Assembly (NCBI RefSeq): GCF_029852145.1 | Contig: NC_079970.1 | Span: forward strand, 13,387,662-13,451,661 | Source of the DNA: Microplitis mediator | Taxonomy: Eukaryota; Arthropoda; Insecta; Hymenoptera; Braconidae | Length of the DNA: 64,000 nt | Direction: 5' to 3' | Shown here: positions 37,331 to 50,349 of the stretch, one piece after another | How positions within the stretch are numbered: position 1 is the first letter of the stretch | Layout: each line of letters starts with the position of its first letter | Made by a program: the position numbers and the translations under genes | Notes under the pieces: generated by a model | Databases searched by the model: none | Told to the model about the DNA's origin: nothing | What the model saw: the letters and a program-made list of their open reading frames with translations, nothing else

Positions 37331-39046
37331 CGGAGTAGTCTCTGTCTCATGCTCATCATTTTTCTTAAAAATGTTGCTTATCATTCACACGATTTATCCC
37401 AAATTTCCTGCTTTCAATTTATTTCGAAAAAAAATGCGAGTAAAAATAGAAAATAATTGAAATAAATTCTAAAATCACATAAACAAATAAAGTTAAAAAT
37501 ATAAAAAAAAATGTATTTGTACAGTTTAATAATCAGGTAACAAAAAAGTCCTGAAGCATATTTGTCATAACATTATTTGTTTATGAGATATAAGCATTGT
37601 AAGAAATAGAAAATGCAACTTTTTATAAATAAATGCGTGTAGTTAGAGAACTATAACAGATAAACATTAGGTTAAAAATTAATAAGAAAGCTTAACTCAT
37701 ACTGTACAAAAACGACATGAAGGTCAAAAACTGTATCTGCAATAGTTGCAAAGTTACAGCAATTTGTTTGTTGACAAATCGAGTCAGTGCTTGGACTTCG
37801 TCGTGCTTAAAAATCCATATGATTTTTAAAAAATTGAAAAGAATTTATTTTGCCATACTGTTGCAGGTTGCTGTTTTTGTACATTTTTTATGTTCTAGAA
37901 AAAAATAAAAATGAAGAAAAAAAATTGTTTACAACAAATTGTTAAATAAATAAATAACTAAATTGTTGACCAAAACAATTTTTTTTTTTGCCACTATATA
38001 TAGAAATGCAAATAATGATTTTTAAGAAAAAAACGATTCCTTAATTATTTATATAAACAATCAAAATGTGAAAAAAACGATTATAAACAATAAGATATTG
38101 TTTTTAAGAATAAGATATTGTTTTTATGAAAAAAATTTTTTTTTTTAAATCATTATTTTGTTACGCTAACAATATGGTGAAAAAAAAATTTTCAAAAATA
38201 TTTAATTAATCCATTGTTTATAATAAATTTATAAACAAATGGCATGAAAAAATTAAAAAAATAATCATATAATGCCTAACAAGAATTTGAAATCAGTAAT
38301 AACTTAAGATTTAAAAAAAAAAATTATTTAACATACTTTATTTAAATTTTTAATTTTTTTGGTACTTCAAAAATTAATAACTAATGAAATAAAAATATTT
38401 TATAAACTTACATCATGTCATCTTGTTGAGTATGTTTATAAAAAGGGCTCCAAGAAACAAAAAATTTATAGATTAATTATTTAAACTTTTATACCGCCTT
38501 TTATGACAACACATACCCGTAAAAAAAACGTTAATTAACATTTAAATAACTTTTTGAAAAATGGTGATACAACTTCTATTACCACGGAATCATATTCTTT
38601 GAAGTGTCTAGATGAGACCAGAATTTTTTCAAATTTTTAGGTTGATTTTTCTAAAATCTAACTATTGTATTTGTCCTCATGGTCGATTTTTCAAGGAATT
38701 TTGTCACAACCTATCATAACTAGTTGAGTAGGGTTCGAAAATACCATCCGTTAAAAAATGTATACATGTATGTATTGAGACAAATCGCTTTTTGTCTTCG
38801 CGATTTTTACCAGCAGCCACCAGAATTCGCGGGTTGAACCCTGGCTTAGGCTGGCCTCTAACAAATTTTATTTTTATGCTGGACAGAGCAGTGGGCTGGG
38901 GTTCTTGCAAAGCAAAGACCCGCACTTATTCAAACTCGACAACGTATATAAAAAAAGGCTTATCAACTTACCTCACGACTGATAATTTTTATGCTGCTTT
39001 CTTACAGCTAACTTACTTATTATTTCTAACTTAATTAATAATAATT
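37331..39046. other. AT-rich non-coding stretch
   Basis: No gene is recognised. aaacaattgtt-type words and long A/T runs dominate 37,900-38,400. A short GC-richer segment at 38,800-38,920 (gcgggttgaaccctggctta) has a B-box-like core and could be a decayed SINE head, but no A box could be placed. Confidence 0.4.
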
Positions 39047-40610
39047 TATGGGAAATTTTTTTTTGCTTAAGTAACTCTGAGGGCCAGTTTTTCAAACCGG
39101 GTTTATTTTTATCTAGGCTTAAATTATTATTGCTGGTATATCTATGTATTATTCATTTTTTTTTTTATTTAGCTCGCTCCAATTTTAGAATTTAATGAAA
39201 AAGTATAGGTTTTAAGCATAATTTTCGTATATTATCTGTTTCCAAGAACTAGCATAAAAGTAAATTACTATGAATGTTTGAAACCTGAATTTTTTAGTTA
39301 ATTTTATTTTTCAAATGTGTTCATTTTCAATCCGGATTGATAATCTTGACAATTATAATTAAAATATACTTTCAGTACTAAGGTCCAGTTTTTCAATCCA
39401 AGACTTTTTTCATTCGGGATAAAATTGTTATTGTTAGTGTATATATACACTATATTTAATGAATATGTATACCTCTATAGATACATAGTCGATAATTATT
39501 TAATGCCGAATTTGAGAAATTTCAAATTACAAAACTGGCCTCGAGAGTTGAAATGTTTGTTAGTTGAACTATAATTTTATATTCAACGTTTTATTGAACT
39601 TAGGGTTTATTTAATTTCAGAAATGTATTATTTTCTATTAACTACACACAGAGAATTTTATTATTCAATTTATTCAAACATTTTAGTTACCGGTCAGACA
39701 TTTCCATATTCTTTAAAATTATCCTATCTGTTTAAGTAATTTTTAATGAAATTGAATTAATCTTCATAGCACAGGTTGCTTCAGCAAAAGTTTACTTTCC
39801 AAAAGTTTCCTTGAATTTTTCGTCAAATGTCAATCAACTTCGGACTTTTCCGTTTTTAACGAAAATTTATATACAACTTGTTGTAAAATTTGACGTAAAT
39901 TTACCACCCGAATTAGAATGCAAATTCACTTCCAAAGTTGACTAGAAAAAATTTATCCTCAATTTGCAGGCAAATTTTTATATCAATTTATTGTTAATTT
40001 GACTTGAAAATTGTTAATTATTTGCTTACCGCTAAAATGTAGAGATTTTTATGTATAAGTTTACTTACCTTTTGAAGTGGTAAGAATTAACATTACCGTC
40101 TTTTTTTTTTTCTAGTAAAAAGTTACCTCTAAATTGAGCAAAAATTAACCGCAAATTTTTCTTTTCAACTTTTGCTGTTAAATTGTCAGCGAATTCAGGC
40201 AGCGAATTTCAGACCATTTCAATGTCAAATTACTGTCAATTTCAAGCTATAATGGCTAATAGGGAAATTACGCTCTACAAAATAAATATAATTCACACAC
40301 AGCATTGAAAATTTTTTTATGTTTCAAAAAAGCTATGACTTTATTTTAATAATTACAATAAAAAATAACCAAAAAACCTACCTGCAACGAGAAATTTATT
40401 ACATTAATCCAACTAGGAATTTCATTGGCGATGCTACAACAATTAAGAAAATACATGTAATTCAATCAAAATAGATAAAAAAAATATAATAATTGAAGGT
40501 TCACGGCCTTCAACACATAAATTATACTTTTCGAAAACTCTACAATCAGACTAATGAATGTTGATGCTCCATTTGCTAGTGTAAATGAAAGCTTGGAAAT
40601 TAAGTCAAAC

Positions 40611-40761
40611 CCCTTATTAAACAAAATGATTAAAAAGTATTTAAAATGATTTGTTTTTTAATCATTTTAAATACTTTTTAATCCTTCAAATCATTTCTAA
40701 TCCTGTCTCTTATGGACATTTAACGTGTGAAATCATTTTTAATCATTTTTTTTAATCAGGG
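40611..40761. mobile_element. 151-bp CCCTGATTA-type miniature element
   Basis: The left end CCCTTATTAAACAAAATGAT and the complement of the right end (CCCTGATTAAAAAAAATGAT) are inverted repeats flanked by AC on both sides. The interior is a near-perfect palindrome of aatgattaaaaagtattt. It is the smallest complete example of the CCC class. Confidence 0.75.
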
Positions 40762-41143
40762 ACCCGCCATCGGTATGGAGAATTAGTTCTGCAACCTATC
40801 GTTTACTGAACTTGTAGAATTTAATAATGACTATCGCGGCTTCGAACACTATCTGTCGCAAACACCGAAATCTGGTGAATATTTTAATGCTCGGTTTAGT
40901 TATGTAGAAAAATTGAGTAGATTTATATAATTCATAATTCGGTACCCTGCTTGAAAAATCCGATAGATTTTTATACTGTATGTATAAGACCCTATACTTA
41001 ACTGTAGCACTTCTCATGGAACTCATTAGTCCTTATAAAATTTCTATAGGAATTCATGAGAATCTAATAAATTCTATGAGATTTTCTAAACAGGATATAT
41101 AACATAAATTATACCAACTTGCTTACAATAGAATTACAGACTA

Positions 41144-42447
41144 AGCGTCATTTGTGCGACGCTTCAGTGACATCTCAAGCGACACTTGTGCGCCATTTGT
41201 GCGACACTTCAGTGACATCTCATGTGACACTTGTGCGACACTTTGTCGACATCTCTGCGACACGTAAAGTATGTGTGCGACACTTGTGCGACACTCCGGT
41301 AACATTTGTGCGACACTTGTGCGACACGTATGGAACACTTATGCGACACTTCGGCGACACTTGTGCGACACTTCGGCGATATCTGTGCGACATCTGTGCG
41401 ACACTTCAGCGACGTCTGTGCGACACTTTAGCGAAATTTGAGCGACACTTGTGTGACACTTTAGCGACATTTGAGCGACACTTCGGTGACATCTATGCGA
41501 CACTTGTGCAACATTTCGGCGACATCTATGCGCCATTTGTGCGACACTTTGATGACATTTGTACAACACTTGTGCGACATTTGAGCGGCACGTGCAAAAC
41601 CGGCGGCATTTGTGCGACACACTGTCGACATCTCTGCGACACTTGGTGACATCTATGCGACACTTGTGCAACATTTCGGTGACATCTGAGCGTCATTCGT
41701 GCGACACTTCAGTGACATCTCATGCGACACTTGTGCGACACTAGTACCATATTTGTGCGACACTTCGGACAAATCTCTGCAACACTTGTGCAGTATATGT
41801 AGGACACTTTAGCGACATCTGAGAGACAATTGTGCGACACTCTAGCGACATTTGTGCGACACTCCAGCGACGTCTGTGAGACAATTGTGCGACACTCTAG
41901 CGACATTTGTGCAACACTCCAGCGACATTTGTGCGACAATTGTGCAACACTTTGGCGACATCTGTGCGACATTTGTGCGATACTTGTTCGACACTTCAGT
42001 GACGATTGTGCAACACTTGATCGACATCTGTGCGACACTTCGGCGACACTTGTGCGACTCTTGTACGACATTTGTGCGACACTCCGGCGACACTAGTACC
42101 ATATTTGTGCGACACTTCGGACAAATCTCTGTGACACTTGTGAAGTATGTGTGTGACACTTTGGCGACATCTGTGCGACATCTAAGCGACACTTGTGCAA
42201 CACTCGCGCGACATTTGAGCGACACTTGTGCGACACTGTTGACATTTGAGCGGCACTTGTGCGACATTTGAGCGACACTTGTGCGACATTTGAGCGATAT
42301 CTATGTGACACTTGTGCGACATTTCAGTGACATCTATGCGCCATTTGTGCGACACTCCAGTGACATCTCATGCGACACTTGTGCGACATTTTAGCGACAT
42401 CTGTGCGACACTTTGGAGACATCTGTGCGACATTCGTAAGGGACTTA
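41144..42447. repeat. 1.3-kb minisatellite of gcgacacttgtg words
   Basis: About 100 degenerate copies of a 12-base word (gtgcgacacttc, gcgacatttgtg, gcgacatctgtg). It is GC-richer than the surroundings and open in several frames on both strands (RHLCDT / KCRTSVAQ peptides), purely because the unit length is a multiple of three and lacks stops. No gene is inferred. Confidence 0.92.
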
Positions 42448-44062
42448 TGCAAGACCTCCTTTCGTATAGTTGGGATACTTGCAAGACATAAACTATCCAA
42501 CGGTCACGACGCTCGTAAAATACAGCCCGCCATTTTGTTACGATAACTAAGTTACGACAACAATTTACTATAGATTCTCGGCCCGTGTTGGACTCCTATT
42601 TTACACAACCTACTAGCCAGTTGCCTTACGTTTGTGACACACACTTTCAATCGGCGACAAAACGACGGCGGAAATTGAAACATTCATCAATCACGTGCGT
42701 AGCGCCCGACTTTTTACTCACGACTTGTGATAAAATGTCTGCGACACTCATGCGACATCTGCACGATACTTATCGGCCAATAAAAATTGCCATTGCTGAG
42801 CCATTAATCGACATTCTTGGCCTAGTAATGGCCTGATCTAGGGCCGATTTCCAAACTTTGTATGGGTTGCTGATAATTTAACAGCAAAAATTGAAAATAA
42901 TAATTTGCGGTTAATTTTTGCTCAATTTAAAGGTAATTTTTTACTAGGAAAAAAAATTGGTAATGTTCATTCTTATCATTTCAGAAAGTAAGCAAATTCA
43001 TACATAAAAACGTCTACAATTTGACGGTAAAAAAATACTTTACAATTTTTCAAGTCAAATTAACAATAAATTGACGTAACAATTTGCCTGAAAATTTACG
43101 ACAAATTTTTTCTAGTCAACTTTTGAAGTAAATTTGCATTCTAACTCGGGTAGTAAATTTACGTAAAATTATATAGCAATTGTCGTCAAAAACGGAAAAG
43201 TCTGAAGTTGACAGACATTTGACGAAATATTCAAGGAAACTTTTGGAAAGTAAACTTTTGCTAAAGCAAACTGCTATTAGGATTAATTCAATTTTATTAA
43301 AAATTACTTAAACAGATGGGATAATTTTCTAGAATATGGAAATATTTGACCGTTAACTAAAATTTTTGAATAATTTAAATAATAAAATTCTCTGCATCTA
43401 GATAGTAGAAAATAATACATTTCTGAAATTAAATGAACCGTAAGTCAAGTAAAACGTTGAATAAGAAATTATAGTTCAACCAAAAACCATTCCAACTCTC
43501 AAGGCCAATTTTAAATCTGAAATTTCTCGAATTCGGGATTGAATAATTATCGACAATGTATCTATAGAGGTATACATATTCACTAAATATCGTGTATATA
43601 TACACTAACAATAACAATTTCATCCCGAATGAAAAAAGTCTTGGATTGAAAAATTGGACCTTGGTACTAAAAGTATAATTTAATTATAATTATCAAGATT
43701 ATCAATCCGAATTGAAAATAAACATTTGAAAAAAAATATTTAACTCAAAAATTTGGGTCTTAAAGATTCATAATACTTTACTATTATTCTAGTTCCTGGA
43801 AACAGATAATATACGAAAATTGTGCTTGAAAAAAAAAAAAATTTATTTATATATCATTTAAGTGTCAATTGGGGCCAGTTTTTCAAACTGGGTTTATTTT
43901 CATCTGGTTTTCAATATTGCTAGTATTGATTATATTCATTATTAAATATACATTAATAATATATAGATAGACCAGCAATAATCATTTAAACCCAGATAAA
44001 AATAAACCCGGTTTGAAAAACTGGCCATCAAAGTTATTTAAACAAAAAATAATTTCCCGTAA

Positions 44063-44867
44063 AAGATTTACTGGCAGTTCAATTATTCGTTCAAAATCAG
44101 TATTGATAAAGGAAAAAAACCTACTAAAACTGATTTTAAGTCATTCCTTCTACATGTATATACGACTTACATACAATATTGATGATCGTGAAACTAGCCA
44201 TGTTTTGATGAATAACCCATTTAATATATCTAACGTTGACAGCTAAATTAATATAATAAATGTGATAGCTCTTATTCATTACAAAAAAAAAAAAAAAAAA
44301 AAAAACACTTTCAGAGAACAAAGAAATACCAAATCTAGGGAAAAGTTTTAGCCAATCAGAAAACTTGGATCCGCCCATCTTCTATCTCTCTTTTTTAGTG
44401 AAACCAAATTCCCGGCCCTACTTATCACACACTGATTTTATTATTTATTTTAATTTTACTACCGCGAATATGTCGCCGGTAACGTATAATACTTTCAATG
44501 TATTTAAATTTAATTATAATTAATAACTAGTAAACAATACAAAAGATACTATTTTTCAAGTTAATTGCCAGGAAATATGCGTTTTACAGAATATAAATTA
44601 CGTTAATATCGCAAGTATAATAATTGGTATTAAATAATAGAAAACGTCTAAACGTTAACGGATCCAGGATCGAAGTGGTGACCGATTATTTTTGGGCATA
44701 GGGCTCGCCTCCTGACTGTCCCCACCTCTTCCTAACCAGCATGCGTCAACGTAACGAGTTGTCATGTGACCACGGCACTATGACATGTGACATTAGACGG
44801 CAACGAGACTGAAAAAAATGCAGGAACCGCAAGGCTGAAGGCGACGAAGACAATTCACATTGTCTCA

Positions 44868-44870
<3 letters not shown>
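44063..44870. other. Mostly unassigned stretch
   Basis: 44,283-44,304 is an A run, and 44,640-44,870 is GC-richer and looks single-copy in the window (cgcctcctgactgtccccac). No coding region, RNA or terminus is supported. Confidence 0.45.
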
Positions 44871-44871
<1 letters not shown>

Positions 44872-44930
<59 letters not shown>

Positions 44931-44949
44931 CATGTATACATAGACCACC

Positions 44950-44985
<36 letters not shown>
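44872..44985. repeat. (TA)n tracts with a solo accaccctaa end
   Basis: Two (TA)n runs separated by tacatacatgtatacataga and ccaccctaa. The latter equals the right terminus of the TTAGGGTGG family, so it may be a leftover end of another insertion into the same TA tract. Confidence 0.7.
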
Positions 44986-44989
<4 letters not shown>

Positions 44990-47420
44990 GGTGGTCCTTA
45001 TTTTGGACATATTTGAATTTTTATGCTCCCAGAGGCTTATGTGGTTCGAAATAAATAAAAAGAAATATCCTCAAAGTTTCAGGTCTCTATCTTAATTTTA
45101 ATCCGTGCCACACAGCGATGTAAGTTTCCCATTTAAATAACACAGGGTTTTTGGCATTGAACAATTAATTTCACCGGCACACAAAAAAAAATAAGTTCTC
45201 TGTACTTTTGACGGGACCGATTTATTCCCATGTATTTTGACCCGCTGAATCCGAATCTGAGGTCCGTTTAACCCGTACACCCTCAGATTTTTAGAAAACT
45301 TTAAAAAACCTCAAAAATACACAAAAATCGACCGTTTTTTAAATTTATAAATTTTTTTAACCCTAACTAAGCATGATTTTTATGTATTTCGGTCCTCCAC
45401 ATACTAACCTGAAGTTGATTTAAAACATTAGCCATTTAAAGTCTGAGTAAATTCCAAAAAACCCCATAAAATTGCAAAAAAGCAAAAAAATTCTTAGTGT
45501 TGTGATGAAAAAAATTTTTTGAAGCATACTAAAATTTTTTTATGATTTAAGCCAAAATATTTTTTATATATATATCACAGATCGAACAATATGATTTCTT
45601 TTATTTATTTCGATTTAAAAATTGATTATTGTTATACCAAATTTTATTTTTTTCGATTTTTTGGGAATTTTTGCCATTTATTTAAAATTTTAGAGATGTC
45701 TGAGACATGGATGTTCGAGAATTATATGTGACAGATAAACATACATGAAAATAATTATTTATTTAGCCCTATAAAATTTTTTTCATCACAATACTAAGAA
45801 TTTTTTTGCTTTTTTGCAATTTTTTGGGGTTTTTTGGAATTTACTCAGACTTTAAATGGCTAATGTTTTAAATAAACTTCAGGTTAGTATGTGGAGGACC
45901 GAAATACATAAAAATCATGTTTAGTTAGGGTTAAAAAAAATTTATCAATTTAAAAAACGGTCGATTTTTGTGTATTTTTGAGGTTTTTTAAAGTTTTCTA
46001 AAAATCTGAGGGTGTACGGGTTAAACGGACCTCGGATTCCGATTCAGCGGGTCAAAATACATGGGAATAAATCGGTCCCGTCAAAAGTACAGAGAACTTA
46101 TTTTTTTTTGTGTGCCGGTGTTTTTTATTCCGGCTAAAGTAATTGTTCGAAAAATTTGAAACTCTGGTAGACTTTATCCTTATATTACCAGCTACTCCTC
46201 GGAATTTTTACAGATTTTCAGCTACTATAAATTTGGGGGTAGAGCATGATGAAAAAAAAGAAAGAAATTATTTTTTTTATTTTTAGCTGAAATTTTTTCG
46301 AATAACATATGAAATCACTCTGCATCCTTATCAGAAATTCTCACTTTTTTTCATTCTCGCACCTAAGTGGGTGAACGGTATATCTTTGTTGCACTAATAC
46401 AGTAATCAGGAGCTTTGGACGAGTTTTTCTTATGACCAAACGAATATTTTCAAAAAATTAAAGCGCACTTGGCTAAATAAGACAATAGTGCGTTGATGAG
46501 CAGTACAGTATATCTTAAAAGGATTTTTCGAATTTATTACGATTACCTCTCAAAATAGTAACATTCAATAAATATTATCAATAAATCAAATTTCTTTCAA
46601 TATTTGCTTAAATAAGCTGCTCACCTTTAAGTTTTTTATCGGTTTGGAGCTATAAATAATAAACAGGAGGTTGATAGTTTTGTGTATTATAATATCGAAA
46701 TAATTATTTATTTACAATTGTCTAACTATAAAAAATTATTAATAAAATAGATCTCTTCTATAAATAAATTTAATAAACTTGAAAAATCACAAAAACAAAA
46801 TTTGCGGCACGTGTTCCCGTTGGAATTAAGAGCTCAAACTTTTTGAGGGAATTTTTTTCTATCGCAATTGAAGCCGTTTGTAAAGTGATCGTAATAAATT
46901 CAAAAAATCCTTTTAAGGAACACTTTACTGCACACTAATGCAAAGTTCCTGATTACTGTATTAGTGCAACAAAGATATACCGTTCACCCACTTAGGTGCG
47001 AGAATGAAAAAAAGTGAGAATTTCTGATAAGGATGCAGAGTGATTTCATATGTTATTCGAAAAAATTTCAGCTAAAAATAAAAAAAATAATTTCTTTCTT
47101 TTTTTTCATCATGCTCTACCCCCAAATTTATAGTAGCTGAAAATCTGTAAAAATTCCGAGGAGTAGCTGGTAATATAAGGATAAAGTCTACCAGAGTTTC
47201 AAATTTTTCGAACAATTACTTTAGCCGGAATAAAAAATTAATTGTTCAAAGGCAAAAAACCCGTGTTATTTAAATGGGAAACTTACATCGCTGTGCGGCA
47301 CGGGTTAAAATTGAGATAGAGACCAGAAACTTTGAGGATATTTTTTTTTATTTATTTCGAACCACATAAGCCTCTGGGAGCATAAAAATTCAAATATGTC
47401 CAAAATAAGAACCACCCTAA
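44986..47420. mobile_element. Palindromic element, TTAGGGTGGTCC ends, second family member
   Basis: TTAGGGTGGTCCTTATTTTG at the left faces its complement at the right, within (TA)n flanks. Arms include gcttatgtggttcgaaataa and tttcccatttaaataacac with complements at 47,270-47,400. Inner arms 46,130-46,520 and 46,890-47,230 also pair. The left arm is interrupted by a 949-bp element. Confidence 0.75.
45172..46120. mobile_element. 949-bp CACCGGCACACA element with proven TTT duplication
   Basis: Termini CACCGGCACACAAAAAAAAA and its complement. It is itself a palindrome (both halves carry the complement of ccctcagatttttagaaaac and gcaaaaaagcaaaaaaattc). The undisturbed opposite arm of the host palindrome (47,205-47,250) has six T's where this site has three plus six, so a TTT duplication was created. 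CAC ends with a 3-bp duplication fit EnSpm/CACTA-like elements, but no transposase is present. Confidence 0.8.
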
Positions 47421-47464
47421 TATATATATATATATATATATATGGGATATAACGCAGTTTTGAG

Positions 47465-48480
47465 GACACGATTACGCCTACAATTCTTATCAGATCTTAA
47501 TGAAATTTTCCACACTTATTCTATGAGCGATTATCACGGTTAAGTTCGAAGATGGACAAAATCGGTTGATCAGTTTAGAAGTTAGGGCTTTTTGAAATTT
47601 CCATGATTTTTTGAAAAAATCAATTTTTTTCCACATTCAAGATCATATAATTTTAAAACTAATGCTAATAGACAATTTCCGTAAAAAGTATCTGAAAGTT
47701 TGTATAATAAGCTTGAATTTATGACCTTAAACTTTATATTTCGACCATTTCATCCTATAATTTGATGGCCTTGAAAATTTTAATGGAATCAAAAAATGTT
47801 GAAAATATGGGTTTCATTCCACATAACTTATGAATTTCCCATTATAATCCGGTTTCGTCGGTTTTATTTTATTGTGCACAATATAACCTGTAAATTTCAC
47901 TGCTATTTTATATTTTAAAAGTATTTCTTTTATTACTTGTGATGTATCAAATGTACCTCTACTCCCTATGATTATCACTGGTCTTGTCATTACGATAGCA
48001 CCTACAGTTCTTATCGGATCTTAATGAAATTTTTTACACTTATTCTATAGGCGATTATCTTAATCAAGTTCAAAGATGGGCTGAATCGTTAAAATAGTTT
48101 TGAAGTTATGGCTGTTTAAAATTTGCACGATTTTTCGAAAAAATCAGTTTTTATTCACTTGTTGTTATTCACAAAGCTTGACTAATAAGCTTTAATTTAT
48201 GACCTTAAGCTTTATGTTTTGACTATTTCTTCCAATAATTTGATAGCCTAGAAATTTTTAATGAAATCTAAAAATGTTGGGAATATGGTTTCTTATTCCA
48301 CATAACTTAAGCATTTCCCATTATAATTTAATTTCGTCAGTTGTATTTTATTGTAAAGAAAATAACCTGTAAATTTCACAGCTATTTTATATTTTAAAAG
48401 GATTTCTTTTATCACTTATGTTGTTTCAAACGTACCTGTACGTCCTATAATTATAACTGGTCTTACCATCGTAATAGCGA
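47465..48480 (+). repeat. Tandem duplication, ~535-bp unit, two copies
   Basis: Both units contain acaattcttatcagatctta or acagttcttatcggatctta, then cacttattctat, and end with a tgtatttcaaatgtacct-like block. A third unit begins at 48,478 (gcgattacaattatgatc) and decays. Divergence is moderate. Confidence 0.75.
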
Positions 48481-48780
48481 TTACAATTATGATCATATTA
48501 ATTAAATTTTCTATATACTTTGTTTACGTGAAGGTTAGTTTGGTACATTACCTATATAATGTTCTGTCAAATCAACTATCTGAAGTTCTCTCTCGAAAAT
48601 AGTCGTTGTCTTTTTTTTACCCTCACTCTTAGAAAACAAGCTTAATTTCGTATCATGACTATACACTAACATGAATCACAAGATATGTATGTATGAAACT
48701 TTTTATATAGATTAATTGGAGAGTCTACCTTCCATTTCGGCTGCCGAATGGTCTTTTTAATTAATATTTAATTGCATAAT
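48481..48780. other. Unassigned stretch
   Basis: No gene, RNA or repeat terminus is recognised apart from the decaying third unit of the preceding tandem repeat. Confidence 0.4.
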
Positions 48781-50065
48781 AAAATTATTTAACGACTACG
48801 CTCGCTAGAGTGGCGGCGCGCGCATGCCGAAACTGCCGCGCAAAAGCCGATTTTCAACGTTAAATTAAAATTATAAATGTGGGAGTTAGGCAGGGATTGA
48901 GTGAATGTAAATAATATTAGAGCAGAATTTAATATAAACGACGTATGAATTTATTCAGTACTTAATTATAACGGTAGAGAAAGAAAAAATATGACTTCAC
49001 TCGACAACGTGCTAATAGATTATTGTGTCTTGAGTATACAATGTTACAGCGTGACTGCATGTGCAGTAGATCAACGCGTCGGCGTGTGTGTGTGTGGTGT
49101 ACGTGTGAATATTACTCGATTATTATATCTCCAACAATAAATATTGGAGCTACAAATGGGGGAGTCAAGATCTCTTCTACTCAAATTTTCTGCTCTTTCA
49201 GAAACTTTTGCACGCCTCGGAAGCGAAGCGGAGAGGTTGTGCTTTATAACCGACCTGTCAAGGTCACACGATTTCCACTCATTAAAGTGCATATATTTTT
49301 TTTCGATTACTCTTACACATTATGAAAAGCACATCAATATAAAGCTGAAACACTAATAAATAATCCTGATACTTTTTTTAATTTGTCTAATATGTATTAA
49401 TATAGAAAAAAGTTCATTAAAAAAAAATTTATCGTGGACGTGCATTAGTCTGTGGTTCAAAAAAACGGCGTGGTACGGATATTTCGAGAACGACTTGACG
49501 AAACTACTTAATTTTTTTTTCAAAATTTTCAGAAATAAGCAAAGAAGGTTCCTTTCGAAAATCACTACTGTAGGCCTTCTCGTTTTTTTAAAAATAAATC
49601 ATTACGGTTAAAACCGGCAATCTTACATGTAAACAAACACACACTGCCGCCATTTTTCATTAGGAATGTTCTCCTTATTTATTTTTTTTTTACTTTTATT
49701 ACCGTATATTTACCATGGAAATTTCTATGGGAAAAGAGCGGGATATTCAATTTTATTCGAAATTTAACTTTTAAAAAAAAACATAACATGAGCGTTCGAG
49801 GCGTGCACTTTTGGATTTTCCAAATTTTGTTTTTATAATTTTCATATTTGAGCTGTCACTTATAGTTTTTGAGATTTTGCCAAAAGCTGGACGTCTAGTT
49901 TTTTTAACGGTTTTTTGTTAATAACAATTGTAATTTTCGTTTCCAGAAAAAAAAAAAAAACGTTTTTGTCTAGACGCCATTCCTAATCGTTTAAGCCATC
50001 AACCATATTTTTAGGAGACCTGTAACTATTTTTCGCAGGTTTTCATCTCCTCGACTAAACTACTG
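48781..50065 (-). repeat. Inverted relative of 28,850-29,230 with two extra blocks
   Basis: The end ttaacgactacgctcgctag with gcggcgcgcgcatgccg matches the 29-kb copy. The similarity is broken at about 48,884-49,135 and again at about 49,205-49,815. The second block has inverted ends (ttgcacgcctcgg; cgaggcgtgcactt), so it looks like a separate ~610-bp insertion. Confidence 0.65.
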
Positions 50066-50349
50066 CTGTTTTCATTGAATAACATCATCATTACTGAACA
50101 AAATTACTCAAAACTAATATGTTCTTCTTTATGTAAGTCATTGGAAGTGACTGTCTAAAAATCATCATGTTCGCTCGTATCACGATATACTTACACGATA
50201 TAGATACAACGTATCACGTAAATACTTTTTTTTTATCTAATTATTGAACATAATTGTGAACAAATATAAAAACCGCTCATTCATTAACTATTTTAGATTT
50301 AAAATTTTTAAACTTTAACATATAAAGTAACCCTTTTGAGCTTGAAAAG

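Larger units (their letters stand above)
39047..44062. mobile_element. 5-kb foldback-like element with a satellite loop
   Basis: The outer arms are about 1.15 kb each (39,047-40,195 and 42,875-44,062) and are inverted repeats. The signature ggccagtttttcaaaccggg is near both ends, and tttacgtcaaattt / ttgacgtaacaatttg words fill the inner arms. An additional ggccagtttttcaaactggg at 43,873 makes a small hairpin with the right end. The loop (40,196-42,874) holds a 151-bp element, a tctatag-rich segment and the gcgacacttgtg array. No transposase is seen. Confidence 0.75.

Noticed and set aside
41119..42311. Long overlapping frames in the gcgacacttgtg array, up to 176 codons
   Set aside because: Open on both strands in several frames because of the 12-base unit; no start context, no non-repetitive domain.
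44986..45000. TTAGGG as telomeric repeat
   Set aside because: Single occurrence at the end of an inverted-repeat element; not tandem.
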